Shown: positions 1-11,426 of the stretch, one piece after another
Position numbering within the stretch: the stretch's first letter is position 1
How the letters are laid out: each line of letters starts with the position of its first letter
Assembly (NCBI GenBank): GCA_001430745.1
Contig: KQ482042.1
Coordinates: 913,463-959,359, forward strand
Reading direction: 5' to 3'
Origin: Auxenochlorella pyrenoidosa
Lineage: Eukaryota; Chlorophyta; Trebouxiophyceae; Chlorellales; Chlorellaceae
Length of the DNA stretch: 45,897 nt
Notes under the pieces: generated by a model
Told to the model about the DNA's origin: nothing
Database searches by the model: none
Seen by the model: the letters and a program-made list of their open reading frames with translations, nothing else
Program-made: the position numbers and the translations under genes

Positions 1-1787
1 GGCGCCGCTGCTGCCGAGGCTGCCGCCGCCAGGCCGGGCGCTGCCGGCCGCGGCGCTGCTGCCAGCCCGTGCCAGCGAGCCAGAGCCCTTGGGCGTGGCC
101 GGCTTCACCTCCACCTTCTTGCCTCCAAGATCGTGCATTGTGCCTGCCGCGAAAACGTTCTCCGCGCTCGCGTCCTCGGCAAATGTGACAAAGCTGCGGG
201 GAGAGGGAAGGATGGACCGGTCGGCGGGAGACGAGTGAAGGGCGCTGGGTGGCAGGGCGCTGCAACTGGTGCAACCAGCCCGTGACTGGCTGTTAACATT
301 CACTGGAGAGCCATGCTGCAGGCCAGCCAGGAAACTACCGCACGCAAGTCGGTGAGAACGCAGCGCCACAAAGCAGCTCTCCGCAGGCGAGCAGCCCGCC
401 AGAAGCCTCCAGCCCTGCCCACGCTGCCCGCTCACCCGAAGCCCCGCGAGCGCCCGCTCATGTGGTCCTGCATGATCTGCGCCTCCACCACCTCGCCGTA
501 CTGGCTGAAGTAGTCGCGGAACTGCTCTGCTGGCACAGAAGGGGGGGGGCACAGGCAGGCAGGCGGGGTGCCCGGGGGAGTGAGGATGTGGCGGCACTGC
601 AGGCGTTACGATTGGTTGCGATGTTTGATACCAGAGGTGCCGCATGCAGGGAGCGGATGCTAAAGGTTGGCCATGCCACGGCAGTAAAGGAGGTTGCAGC
701 GGCACGCATGCAGGTGGGGCTGGTCAGCACCATGGTGTTAGTCAACCGTCGGTCAAACCTCAGCGGTACCATCAAAACCAAAGAGACGCCGAGGTCCGCC
801 TGGCTCTCCCAGCACCCAGCTGCCCTCACCCTCCGTTGTCTCAGGCGAAAGGCCACCCACAAACACTTTGCGAGCTTTGGGTTTGTTCTCCTGAGGCACC
901 GACTTCTTGGCATCAATCTGCAAGGGCCGAGGCAGCCGCGAGGGGTTAGCGGTTAGCAGGTGGTTACAAGATGGTAACGAGCTGTGTCACGCCGCAGTGG
1001 CAGCCTCGAGCACCCAGTAGCGAGATCAGCGTGCAGGACTAGAAACGCAGCAGAACCGGCAGAACTGCAGAGGGTGCCGCAGCTGGCACACCTGGCGGCC
1101 ATCAATCACGTGAATGTCCTGCACCACCGCATCTGCTGCCTCGGGCGTGGTGAAGGTCACGAAGCCAAAGCCTCGGGGCCGCCCTGTCTGGCGGTCTCGC
1201 ATCACCACCTGCAGGACAGAGGCAGAGGTGCAAGGCCTTCTTGATCAGGGGCCTGCTCCTGCCTGTTGCAGCTCCAGGGCGCAAGCAGTGCTCAGCACGA
1301 ACCAGCTCCCGCGGCAGCTCACCGCCTCGACAATGGAGCCATATTTGCCAAAGTGATCGCGCAGCTTCTCTGCACGGAAGGTAAGGGTTTGGGATGTTTC
1401 AGTCAATTCCATTGCGGAGCCACGATCGGGCAGGACTCGAGGCGCCTGCGGCGCCGACAGCAAGGCGCCGTGGGTGCGGCAACTGCCTGCTTCAAGGAGC
1501 GGCTGCAAAGTCCGGCCACGGGCGACCTATCCTCCGAGTAGGGAGGCCCTGCAGACGGCGCGCCACGGTGCCAGGGGCCCCGCCAGCTTGGGGGCTGGCG
1601 CAAAGCAGTCTGCGTACCTTCAGTGGTTTCCCAGCTCAGACCGCCCAAAAACAGTTTACTGGAGGGCCTGCAGGAGGGGGAGACCAGTGGAGGCAGCCTG
1701 AGGAGCTGCTTGCCATGTCGCGATCGCCAAACTCTGCGGCCAGGGGCCCACCACACCTTACGGCCTCCTCAGGGGGAGGTGATCCAT
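1..1787 (-). CDS. Two-RRM hnRNP-like RNA-binding protein (C-terminus beyond window)
   Basis: Seven exons can be joined in frame: 1762-1787, 1618-1667, 1323-1369, 1092-1208, 830-917, 436-526 and 1-193 (204 codons to the edge). The product has two tandem RNA recognition motifs. RRM1 has RNP2 KLFLGGL and RNP1 RGFGFVTF; RRM2 has RNP2 KVFVGGL and RNP1 RGFGFVTF. They are joined by a short basic linker, the layout of hnRNP A/B, DAZAP1 and Musashi-like proteins and plant RNP1. After RRM2 the chain becomes Gly/Ser/Ala-rich and runs off the window. Family knowledge: such proteins bind single-stranded mRNA in nucleus or cytoplasm; no specific target can be read here. The start at 1787 depends on a 26-nt first exon (GTAAGG donor). 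It is the only ATG I found that enters RRM1 in phase, so the start is moderately secure. The gene faces away from the aminotransferase gene at 2204. Confidence 0.85.
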
Positions 1788-2203
1788 CCATGGCGTCGAA
1801 ATGGTTCGAGAACGCAAACACCCCTCAACTCTTTGGTGCCGCTGCTGTGACGCTCGCAGCACACGATGCAGGGAAGCGAGAAAGGCCGCCTAAGATCACC
1901 GTTCCCTGCTTCTACCAATCCGGATTGTTGATCACCAATCTCAAGGAGGCACTGCACGCCGCCAATTGTATGCTGCGCCGCCTCTCTCCAAACCTGTGGT
2001 CCCTGGCCAGCAGGCCTGCCCGCCCTGTGACCACCGTTAGTCCAAGCCCCAGGTGCTTGGAGCGGCCCACGACAAGCGGGGGCAGGTCCAGCACTGCGGT
2101 GTCGAGGCGCAGCTTGTCGGCGCTCCCTGCTGTGGCGAACCCAGAGCGCCCAGTGCCGCCGCAGCCCGGACTGGCTGCAGTGCAGCAGCAGCAAATCAAG
2201 CAA
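1788..2203. promoter_or_regulatory. Intergenic region between divergent RRM protein and aminotransferase genes
   Basis: This 416-bp stretch separates two divergent start codons and must hold at least part of both promoters. The plus-strand frame of the aminotransferase is open well upstream of 2204, so a longer N-terminus (for example an organelle transit peptide) cannot be excluded. I see no clear TATA box. Confidence 0.4.
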
Positions 2204-4180
2204 ATGTACTGCCTGGTGCAAAACGAGGAGGTCCTGCCGTGCAGCCTGCCCTCGGGCGCGTGGCTGGAGGCTGCGCCACGAGGTGAGCCGCCACCAGTAC
2301 ACACGCCTTGCGCTGTTCGAGCCGGGTAGCCCGCCTCTCCGGGGTCTGGTTCTTTTGTTTGAGAATCCACAATCGGGTGCCTTTGCAGGCTGGGAGTCCA
2401 CCCTCTCCTCTTCATTCTGCCCCGCTGTGCAGGCGCCTACACCACCGCGCGCACCGTCGCCAGCGGGAGCTCCGTCTTCGAGCTCAGCTTCCACATCGAC
2501 CGGCTGGCCAGCAGCGCTGCGCTCATGATGCAGGCCGACGCCGCGGCAGCAGCAGGCGGTGCTGGCGGCGCAGCGGCAGCAGCGGCAGGCGCAGGCGCTG
2601 GCGCAGCACCCAGCGCGGCGGCGGCAGAGGCGTCGGATGCCGGCAAGCTGCGCCCGCGCGTGCTGTCTGCCCTGCGCGCAGCCGTGCGTGGCTACCGCGC
2701 CGCCACGGGGGACTCCACCAGCGAGCTGAAGCTCACCGTGCTTCTCACCTGGCCCGGCTGCCAGCAGGCGCCAGGGCAGCAGGCGACGAATGGCGCCGCC
2801 CCGCCCAGCAGGGGCAGCTCTGCAGGTGGCCCTGGCGGCGCAGGCGAGGGCGCGGGCGTCGACGTCTTTGTGCACGCCAGCGCGCTGCCCCCGCGCCCTG
2901 CGCCGCCGGTGCGTGTCGTGATGCGCGGCGCGCCCCGCTCCAACGCCGCCGCAAAGGACAGCGAGTGGGTGCGCCAGCGCAAGGCCATCGAGGCAGGGCT
3001 GCCGCGCGGCGTGAACGAGGTGGGCGGCCGGGCCTGGGCGACCGGGCGGCGGCCAGCCAAAGGATTGCCTACGAGTCGTCTGCTGCGCGGGCCGCAAGTA
3101 TAGGGTGGCATTGTAGCTCGCCGCAGTCGTTCCCCGAGCATGCGCCATGCCTGGGAGCCCAGCTTCGCCGTCAGGGCTAGCAGTGCCGTTGTTTCAGGTT
3201 TGCTGCCAAGACCAGCTTTCCCGGTCCTCCTGGGCCCCACCCCACCTGGCTGGCTGCTGCCGCCCCGCAGGCGGTGCTGGTGGGCGCTGGCGGCGCGCTG
3301 TACGAGGGCCTCACCTCCAACTTCTTTGCCGTCATGGACGGCACCGTGTACACCGCTGGGGAGGGGGTGCTGGCGGGCACGGTGAGGGCGCGGCGGGGCC
3401 TGGGGAGCCGGGCTGGGGGGGTCGCCTGAGTGTGGAACCAGTGTGCCCGGCTCGCCGGTGCACCGCTGCTCGGCACCCGGGTGCTTGCGGGCGCAACAAG
3501 TACCGGGCAGGGTGGACAGCTGCGGAGTGCCGCGCCACGAGCGGCTATTCCAGAGTGAGCGGCCATGCGGGGAGTCATACTCCACTTGATTCAGCCGCGC
3601 CTCCAACACACGCATGGCTGCCTGCCCCGCCGTGCGCAGGTGCGGGAGGTGGCGCTGCAGGTTGCGGCGCGCGAGGGCATCCCAGGCAAGCTGCCAGCGA
3701 GAGCTGCCTGCCTGCCAGCCCTGCAGAAGCACCCTTGGAGAGAGTTCCCTCCTCACCAGCAGCGACTGGGGCCCCAGCCCAGCTGTGCTTCCAGTCTGCC
3801 CTGTGCAAAGCTTGCGGCATGGCCAACCCCTGGACACACGGCCCTCAGACAGCCCAGCTCAGACCTGTCACGTGCTGTGCATGCCGTCCACCCCTGCAGT
3901 GGTGCTGGAGCCTCCGCGGCTGGCAGACCTGCACCGCTGGGAGGGGTGCTTCATCAGCAGCACCAGCAGGCTGCTGCTCCCCGTCGACGAGGCCTCAGTC
4001 TTCACAGAGGAGGCTGAGGGGGGCGCCGCGCAAGACGGCAGCGGCAACGGGAGTGCCGACGCGGCGCCGACGGGCGCAGGCCCTGCCACGCGCTGTTTTG
4101 CTCGCGGAGGGCTGGTGGAGCGGCTGGAGCAGCTGGTTCTTGCAGAGGTGGCTGCCTGCTCTGAGCCGCTCTTCGACTGA
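2204..4180 (+). CDS. Class IV PLP-dependent aminotransferase-like protein (BCAT/DAAT/ADCL superfamily)
   Basis: Exons 2204-2282, 2433-3019, 3271-3381, 3640-3685 and 3900-4180 join to 367 residues. The protein has the fold-type IV pattern: an early RGAYTTART segment; a candidate PLP-binding lysine near residue 202 in AAAKDSEWVRQRK; the family motif LYEGLTSNFFAV; then REGIPV, and WEGCFISSTSRLLLPVDE near the C-terminus. It most resembles the plant D-amino-acid-aminotransferase-like proteins of unknown substrate rather than classical BCAT. Aminotransferase or aminodeoxychorismate-lyase chemistry is therefore inference. An Ala/Gly-rich insertion lies around residues 60-85. The fourth intron (3686-3899) uses a GC donor (CCCAG/GCAAGC), and the frame closes only with that junction. 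The start at 2204 was chosen because the fold begins directly after it; an upstream in-frame extension is possible. The gene converges on PNO1. Confidence 0.85.
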
Positions 4181-4708
4181 CTGAAAACCTCGGCCTGCCT
4201 TCTGCTGTTCTTTACCCAACGCATCCTTGGACTTGATTTAATTACTCGGACTGCGTGGATACCACTTATCCTTTTCAGCGACTTTGTTTGTGCCTGTAGC
4301 AACGACTTGCAATGGTGCCCCATGCACAATCCAATTACTCCCAGCAAGCAACACCGCTGTGACTTCTCATAATGCTCTTCCCACATGCATAGTAATCGTG
4401 AACTCGTAAATCTGTTTTCAACCATTTCGTTTACACTTCTGCACTGCACGCTTCATCACGTGTGACTGCATGTGCAAATTTGTGCCATGAATAGGCAATG
4501 TGGAGGGGGACAATGTGTGAACATGAGCACAAAGACAGGCAGCGGAGAGGGGCGAGCAGGAGGGTGAGCAGGACAGGGGAGGCAGGGAAGAGGGAGCGGG
4601 AGAGGAGAGCCAGGAACAAGCAGATGTAGCAGGGGTCAATTGAATACAGGGGCATGCGTTTCAAGGGCTGTTTGCTGCTGATGGTGCAAGGGTAGCTCCG
4701 CAGCGAGC
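4181..4708. other. Convergent 3' flanks of the aminotransferase and PNO1 genes
   Basis: These 528 bp between two stop codons are less GC-rich than the genes around them and hold the 3' untranslated regions of both. A minus-strand TGTAA signal is at 4431-4435. I see no further gene. Confidence 0.5.
4431..4435 (-). terminator. TGTAA polyadenylation signal of PNO1
   Basis: TTACA on the plus strand, i.e. TGTAA on the coding strand, about 275 nt after the PNO1 stop. TGTAA is the usual chlorophyte poly(A) signal. A 5-mer alone is weak evidence, but the position and AT-rich context fit. Confidence 0.5.
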
Positions 4709-6598
4709 TCAGTAGCTCTGGCTGAGCCGCGCCGTCACGCTGTGCAGCTGCAGGCAGCGGAGGGGGAGCACCGGCAGTGGCTTCAACAACACGCGCGCAC
4801 AAGCGAGGCACTCAGGCCGCACCGGCAGCAGAGGGTGTGTCTGAATCTCCCCGCCTGCACACGCAGGTCCCAGCCTGGGCCCAGTCCACACCATGCCCAT
4901 GCGATGCCCGCATGCATGGAGCAGCACGGCACCCCATGCGCCAACCCTTGTCGGCACGCCAGCCCATTCAACCCGCGCCCCTGCCCCGCACCCTGGGCGC
5001 CTCCCATCCCAGCCCCCGCGCCGCACCTTGCTGTACACCTTGCCCGCGGGGGACCCCAGGATGAGGGCGCAGATGGAGTCGCGCGCCGCACGGATGTTCT
5101 GGAACGACCCCAGGATGTGGATCTTAGTGTCGGCCAGCACGATGCGCGTGCGCGTGGCGTTCTCAATCGTGAACTTGGTCTTGCCGTTCTTGCCTGCGCG
5201 GGGGCGAGGTCGGGGAGGGGCACGTTGCAGCGGGCGCGCGGGAGCGCGGGCGCAGGCTGCGGTGCGTGCAGCCCTGGACGGCTGCGGGCTGCTGCACGCA
5301 TGGCATCGCGACGCCGCTACTGCAAGGAGCTGTGGTTAGCCCCGCCAGACCGCCCTGCAGCTGCCTCTCGACGGGCATGCAGCAGGTCCCGGCAGCACCT
5401 GCACCAGCTGCTGCCTGTGCCAGGCCCTCACAACCCCAGGTGCAGCCACCCGCGCCCTAGCAACCCCCCCCCCCCCCCCCCCGCCCCCCGCCTCAACCCC
5501 AGCGCACCCGCCATGCGGCCAATGCACCGCGCCAAGTGCTCTCCGCGCAGCGTCTTCACGTCCTTGACCTCAAAGCACTCGATGTAGAGGTCGTCCAGCC
5601 GCAGCAGCGCAATGGCGTCCTGCACCCACGTGGGCGGCGGCCGGGGCACGGTGAGGCAGGCAGGCCCGGCTCGACGCAGCGCGCTTGGGGCACAAGCCAG
5701 CAGTGGCGGCCGGCACTGTTCAGGCAGAGAAGCAGCAGCTGCAGGCTCTGTTGAGCGGCACGGCCAGCCACGGTGGACAACATGCGCACACGGCAGCAGC
5801 AGAGGCGAGCGCTGCTGCCGGGTCCGGCGCATCGGCTGGCCGCGCGCGATGCGCACCTGCACCTCAAAGCCCAGGATGAAGGCGTGCACAAAGTCGGCCG
5901 CGCGCTGCAGGTTGCCGGCGTCCGGCGTCTCTGGCGTCGTCTTCACCTCCACCTGCAGGCGCCCAAGCGAGCAGCAGGGGCAGCAGGCTTCAAGACCATG
6001 TGTGCTCTGTACGCCGTGCTGACGCCTTAGCAGCATTGTGTTCAACTCAGCTCGCACTCGAAAAGAACCAGACAAGGCATGTTGTTGCCACCAAGACCGC
6101 TGCCGCCACTGCTGTTGCTCACTGTGCCCAGTCACTGTCGCCTGCCCGAGAACAAGTCGAGCACAGAAAATGCCTTGCGGCCTGCAAGCGGGCAGATGGC
6201 CTGTGCTGCTGCCACTGCCAGCCGCCGCCGGCGCCCCACCGCCTCCCCCAGCCAGCGGCCTGCTGCATCCCGATCGCCTGCAACCCCACCTTTCGCGTCT
6301 TCAGGTTCATGCGCATGTCCAGCTTCAGGTTCTCCGTCACGGGCTTGTAGAGCGCCAGCCAGTTGTTCTTCAGCGGCGTCATGCGGTGCTGGGGCACCGG
6401 CACACGCCGGAATTCTATCCGCTTGCCATTCTGCTCGTAGGAACTGAGCGGCGGAAACTTGGGCTTGGGCGCCGCGCCGCCGCCAGCGCCCTCTGCCGCA
6501 TGCGGGGCTTCCTCTGTGCCTGCCTCAATGTCCATCATCGGCGCAGCGGGCTGCAGCAGCTCATCAGCCGCCGCTGTCTTCTTCGTGACTTTCGGCAT
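4709..6598 (-). CDS. PNO1: PNO1/DIM2 pre-40S ribosome assembly factor (KH domain)
   Basis: Exons 6290-6598, 5857-5952, 5508-5619, 5027-5193 and 4709-4747 join to 240 residues, the usual size for the family. The match to PNO1 (Partner of NOB1; yeast Dim2/Rrp20) runs the whole length: [17 protein letters not shown] near residue 65; [52 protein letters not shown], which holds the KH GxxG loop; [19 protein letters not shown]; and the C-terminal SARL-type tail read here as [11 protein letters not shown]. In other eukaryotes PNO1 binds the 3' end of 18S pre-rRNA with the endonuclease NOB1 and helps maturation of the small subunit in nucleolus and cytoplasm. The first 50 residues are an acidic, Ala-rich lead not conserved in the family. 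The gene is head to head with RPB9. Confidence 0.95.
5464..5482. repeat. Poly-C tract (G-run on the coding strand) in a PNO1 intron
   Basis: Nineteen C in a row, followed by further C-rich sequence, lie about 25 nt downstream of the donor at 5507 when read on the gene's strand. Length may be unreliable because homopolymers are error-prone. Confidence 0.9.
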
Positions 6599-7065
6599 GG
6601 TGTTTTCGGCGCGCAGCGCCTACCGGGGCTGCCAAGGCTCTGCAAAGCTGCTTTTCAGGCTTGATAAATTGCAACAGGCGATGAGAGTGTGCAACAGGGC
6701 TTCAGGCGCTCCCAAGGCTGCACCCCAAAAATGCCGAGCTGGCAAACTTGAGCGATGGCTCTTTCTGGCTGGGAGCGAGTCGGCAGCCCTCCAGATCAAC
6801 ATTGTTTGCTACAAAAGAACCCCTCATATCCTCCTCTTCTCGACGCAGCTTGATTGCAATTGCCTGCTCTACAAGTAGCTCCTGCGCTCGAAGCCCTTGG
6901 CTAGCCGCAATCCCGCCAGCAGCCAGAATCTCTCAGCACCGTGGGAGCAGCGATAAGCGCTCTCCCAGGCGGGCGCTGCCGCCCGCCGCTTGCAGTGCAG
7001 CTTGGGACGTTGACGCTGCCTGCCGCTTGGCATTGCTGAGAGGCGGGCAGCCTTAGCAGGCAGCC
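6599..7065. promoter_or_regulatory. Shared promoter region of PNO1 and RPB9
   Basis: A 467-bp interval between two divergent start codons. Both products serve core gene expression (ribosome assembly and RNA polymerase II), so co-regulation is plausible. That is inference from gene order alone. No defined promoter motif was recognised. Confidence 0.45.
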
Positions 7066-8194
7066 ATGTCGGGCGCAGGGCCCAAGCTGCGCTTCTGCCC
7101 AGAGAGCAATGACTTGCTGGTGGGTGGCAACAAGCAGGGCTGCGGGCGGTCCGTGCTGCTTCTGGAGAGGGACAGAGGCGTGGTGCCCGCCGCCTGTGCA
7201 GCTTCCAAGTGCAGCACTTGCCATGTCGAAGTGCCCATGCATGGGCAGCGCGGCACGTAGCTGCAGAGCTGGGTGCATGTCCTGGTGCAGGCTGGTCCAA
7301 GCTGGCCCCAGCACCGGCCGGAGCGCCGCCCCGCCGCCCTGGGGACCTGCCTCACCTCACTCGCCCCCCTGGCCGGCCCGCAGTACCCCAAGGAGGACAA
7401 GGAGCGTCGGAAGCTGGTGTACTTCTGCCGCTCCTGCGGGTACCAGGAGGATGCGCACCCCTCGGAGTGGTGTGTGTACCGCAATGAGGTGCAGCACAGC
7501 AGCCGGGAGAAGTCGGTGGTGCTGCAGGTGGGGCGGGCTGGGTGGGGGGGGTTGAGGGTCAGCAGTGGTGCGTGCTTGCGCGTTTGGAAGTGGTGGTGGT
7601 GTGTGCGTTTGGGGGTGGGGATGGGGATGGGCGGTCCCGGTCGGGCAGCAGGGGTGCAGTGCAGCGCTGCACACGCCTGGCCCGCGCAGCAAGGGTTTGT
7701 GCGCGCCTGGACCTGCGAACACCCGGCCTTGTGCCCCTGCCTCCTGCCCTTGCGAGCAGGACGTGCGGTCAGACCCCACCCTGCCGCGCACCAAGGACGT
7801 CCGCTGCCCCATGTGCTCCCACAACGAGGCGGTGTTCTTCACCTCCTCCACAGAGCAGGGTGGGCGGGGGGTGGGGGGCGGTGCTGGGCTCGGCAGCGGG
7901 GCTGGGAAGCAGTGCAGGCGGGATGCGTCGGGAGTCGGTGGGCTGCCCTCTGAAAGGCAGGTTGGGAGGTGGACCTTGGATCCCTGCAGCTGTGCGCTAA
8001 CCCGTCAACTTGCCTGCCACGCACATGCTGCGGTGATGCCAGCCGCTGTTAGGCAACGCCACTGCAGCCGCTACCTGAGCATGCCGCAGGCAAGCCCTCC
8101 CCTGACAGCCTCTGCTGCCCTGCTCTCCTTTCCAGGCATGGAGCTGTTCTTCTCCTGCCTCTCCTGCGGTCACCGCTGGCGCGACTATGTGTGA
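7066..8194 (+). CDS. RPB9: DNA-directed RNA polymerase II subunit RPB9
   Basis: Exons 7066-7119, 7384-7527, 7760-7859 and 8136-8194 join to 118 residues, the family length. RPB9 sits at the jaw of RNA polymerase II, has two zinc ribbons, and affects start-site choice, fidelity and TFIIS response. The N-terminal ribbon is recognised by [21 protein letters not shown]; the C-terminal ribbon by [22 protein letters not shown] and CGHRW. Oddities seen directly: in the first ribbon the usual CxxC reads CPES, so the second ligand is Ser (AGC codon, residue about 14), while the partner pair CRSC is intact. In the second ribbon the last pair is CLSC, two residues shorter than the usual CxxxxC. Strong intron phases and conserved flanking motifs make the assignment secure. 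Confidence 0.95.
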
Positions 8195-8821
8195 TGGCGT
8201 GACAGAAGCGAGAGGCAGCGTGTGCATGCTGTTCCGTGCTGGCGCGCTCCCGGCAGCTCCCCCACCTCTGCTGGCAGCCAATAGCGGCTGAGAGCCCCTC
8301 CTGCGCCGGTGTGGTCCGAAGCTCCTGCTGCACTCGCTGCTGCAGCACAGTAAGCCCGCGTTGCTTCGAATTTCTGCGAGCCGTGCAGTTCACCCCTCTC
8401 CCTCGTCTCTCCTTACCTCCACTTCCCCCACAACTCCCGTTGCTTCCTTTTCTTACTGCCAGCAGGTCTCGGCCATCCACCCTGCTGCTTAATCCACCCC
8501 TCCATTCCGCAGCTGCGGCCTGCCCGCTTTCCTGCTTAGCCCATCTGCACCTCTCCATGTGATAACAGGCTTACATATCAACACCATTACCTGCTTCTGT
8601 GGCTACGAATGGAGCGGCGGAACCATGTGGAGTGTGCGTTGAAACTCACTGCAAGCGCGACACTTGGCTGGAGCAGCCTTTACCATGCACGCTCTTTGTG
8701 GAGGTCGCCCTGCTGCGGGCACGCTTCGATCGTTGGTCTGCCAACCCTCTGGCCCACCCGCCGCACAGCCTGCCTGCCTGCCTGTGCTGCATCCGAGGCC
8801 TGCCCCTGCTGCTGGCCACGC
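8195..8821. other. Convergent 3' flanks of RPB9 and the CFAP100-like gene
   Basis: These 627 bp between two stop codons hold 3' untranslated sequence. A minus-strand TGTAA lies at 8571-8575. Open frames here are short and I could not support a gene. Confidence 0.5.
8571..8575 (-). terminator. TGTAA polyadenylation signal of the CFAP100-like gene
   Basis: TTACA on the plus strand, about 250 nt downstream of the stop codon of the minus-strand gene ending at 8822. Motif plus position only. Confidence 0.45.
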
Positions 8822-11426
8822 CTACACCTGCAGCGCCTGGTCCACCAGGGCCAGGTACACCTCCAGCTCCTGCGCCTCGGCGGCGTCGTCGCGCTCCCCG
8901 CTGCGCCGCCGCTCCTCGTGCTGCAGCACGCTGCGCGCCATGGCGGGCTTGCCCGTGCGCTGGAACTTGGGGGCGGCGGCCCGGGCCAGGACGCGGGCCA
9001 CCCGCGCCTCCTGCGCGGCACAGAGAGGGGCCAGCCCCGGTTACGAGCATCCTGTGGGAAGGCCAGGTTGGGATAAAGCAGCAGGCAGCAATGCAGCAGT
9101 AGCAGCTGAGAAAGCATGCAAGAACTGAGCAGCCGTCCCGTGCATCCTCCCTGCCGTTCGGCAGCACCCACATGCTCCGCCTGCCGCTCTGCCAGCTTGA
9201 CGGTTCGCGCCGCCTGCCGCCGCTCCTTCTCCTGCGCCCTCTCGACCGCCTCTGCCGCCAGAGCGCCCGGGCTGCCCGGCGGGCCAACAGCCGCCAGCAG
9301 CTCCTCCAGCCTGCCCTCCACCTTCTGCAGCATCTGCAGCGGCGTCACGCTGGCATCCCTCGCAAAACCCGCTGCCTCGTAGGCGGCACCCAAGCGCTCA
9401 AGCAACGCCGCTGACAGGCCGGCGACGTCACTGGGCGCTGCATCAAGCGCTGCGCTGGAGGCAGCAGGTGCAGCCTCGGCAGCTGGCTGGCTGGCGGCGG
9501 CAGCCACGTCCTGGGTGGTCACCCCCGAGCCTGCAGCGGCTCGCAGCCGTGCACACCGCTCTTTCGCCGCGGCAATGGCCGCCTCTAGCTCAGCCACCTG
9601 GCACGACAGCGAGGCGGCCTGGGCCGCTGCCGCCACCTCGGCCGCCTCGGCTGCGCTGCACGCCGCCTCCAGTGCCGCCTCGGCGTCCTGGGTGGTCTGG
9701 ATCTGGAGCATGCTGGTGCCCTCCAGCTGGCTGAACACCGCCAGCAGCTGGGAGCAGTCGTTGAAGTACATGCCGGGGTCCTCGGCGTCCACGACGGCAT
9801 AGTCGGGCTGGGGAGGGTCCTGAAGGCAGGGAGGGCACGCAGGAACATTGTGACCGCATCTGAATGCCAGGCCATCGGGGGCAGGGATGGCAAGGCACCG
9901 TCTCATTGGCTTTTGATTGAAGCGCTTTCTAAAGGCCATTCAGCCAGGCCCCTGGTTTTCACAGCTGTCCCACATCAAACCCGGCATGTTTCGCTGGCAA
10001 CGCGCCTGCATGGCCAGCGCGTCACGCAGCTGCGCCGACGCCTCCCGGTGAGCCCGCTCTGCCCGCTCAAACTGCTGCTGCGTGCGTGCCCACTGCATGT
10101 CGTGCTCAGCGCGCTGCTTGGCGGCTAAAGCAGCCGCCTTGTGCGCCGCAATCTCGGCGCACGCCGCCTCCCAGGCCTGCCGCATCTCAGCCTTCCTGCC
10201 GGAGGTGGCTGCTGCAAGCGACTCAAACCACTCTGCCGGCGTGACGCTGTCCAGGAAGGCTTTGTACCTGGAAGAGGGGATGTTGCAAGACCTCCAGCCT
10301 CGCCTGAGCTCAAGCGCGAGCGGGTGCTTAGGGGGAGGCAGGGCATGCTAGCGGGGCTGATCACATGCACGAGACATGTGCAGTGTGGCCTGCATCTATC
10401 TGCCGCATGTAGCCTGGGGTCGCCCCTGCAGCCTGTAGGGTCGCCCCCACCCACCCAGCCCCCCACCTCTGGCACTCCTGCAGCTGCTCCTCAATCTTGC
10501 CCATCTCGCTGCGCAGCGCGGCGATGGAGGAGGCCAGCCGCTTGGCCTCCATGGCGCGCTCGCTGCGCGCCCGCGCCTCGCCCTCCGCCCGCCGCACCGC
10601 CTGCTGCAGCTTGGCGTCGTTCTCCTTCAGGTACTCCTCAAACCGCCGGTAGTCGGCCTCCAGGGCTTGCTCCGAGGCCTGTGTGGGGAGGGGCGATGAG
10701 CCATGAGGTCAATGGGCGGCAGCTCAAAAGGTGCATCTGTGAGGGCGGCCTGTTCCTTGATTTGCAAGGTTGCAGCGCAGCAGTGAGCAGGGTGCCGAGG
10801 CGTGGGGCAAGAGGTCAGCTGAACAGTGTCATGCGCCTGCCCCTCGAGCTCACCAGGAGCGCCTCCTCGCGCTGCGCGGCGCGCTGCTCCAGCTTGGCGA
10901 TCTCGCTGTGCTTGATGTCCAGGCTCATCTGCGCCAGGAAGATCTGCCGCTTGCGTGCCACCAGATCACGCACATTCTCGGCGCGATGTCGCGCCCCTGC
11001 GTGCTCTGCAGCAGCCGCCCCGCCGGCGCCAGCACCCAGCGGCGGGAGCGTGCCGCTGCTGTCCAGGCCGCGCACGCCCTCCCCAGAACCACGGCGCAGC
11101 AAAGCCCGTATGGCAGCTCCACTATCAGACAGCGGGTCTACTGTGGCATGCATCCTGCTGGAGGCGGTGTGGCGCATGTGCACCGGCAGCCGGGGCGGCG
11201 CTGGCTCGGGGTCGGGATCAGGATCCAGCAGGCCTCTGGGCGGCACCCCTGCTGGCTCATGCTGCTGCTGCTGCTGCTGCTGCTGCTCTGTTGCAGCTGC
11301 CTGCGTGTAGCCCAGTTGCAGCCGGGTAAACTGCGCAGTCGGCAGCAGGTGCTGGAGCGGCGGCAGCGCTTCAGGTGGCGCTGGCCCTCTCGCCAGTGGC
11401 GGCAGCAGCGCCTCTACGTAGGCCAT
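8822..11426 (-). CDS. CFAP100: CFAP100/MIA1-like ciliary coiled-coil protein (DUF4200 domain)
   Basis: Exons 10854-11426, 10467-10678, 10006-10267, 9172-9819 and 8822-9010 join to 627 residues. After a Pro/Ala-rich N-terminus with a polyglutamine run (8 Gln, CTG repeat near 11262-11288) comes a DUF4200-type coiled coil: KRQIFLAQMSLDIKHSEI, KLEQRAAQREEAL, ADYRRFEEYLKENDAKLQQ, EQLQECQRYKAFLDSVTPAEW. This succession matches CFAP100 (Chlamydomonas FAP100/MIA1), which with FAP73/MIA2 forms the modifier-of-inner-arms complex that controls inner dynein arms. Near residue 350 is DPPQPDYAVVDAEDPGMYF, then a second long coiled coil to the C-terminus. The third intron has a GC donor (CATGCAG/GCGCGT) required by frame. 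Family membership is firm; orthology to FAP100 rather than the sister FAP73 is likely but not proven. Confidence 0.8.

Noticed and set aside
1769..3148. A 459-codon open frame on the minus strand
   Set aside because: It lies antisense to the aminotransferase exons, is Arg/Ala/Pro-rich, and has no domain. Long antisense frames are expected at this GC content.
11262..11288. CTG repeat as a regulatory or CRISPR-like array
   Set aside because: It is in frame and encodes polyglutamine in the CFAP100-like protein; similar short runs in the Clp gene (near 29525) and copy C (near 23388) also encode Gln.
10141..11310. A 389-codon open frame on the plus strand
   Set aside because: Antisense shadow of the CFAP100-like coiled-coil exons; the Leu/Cys-rich run near its end is the complement of the polyglutamine repeat.
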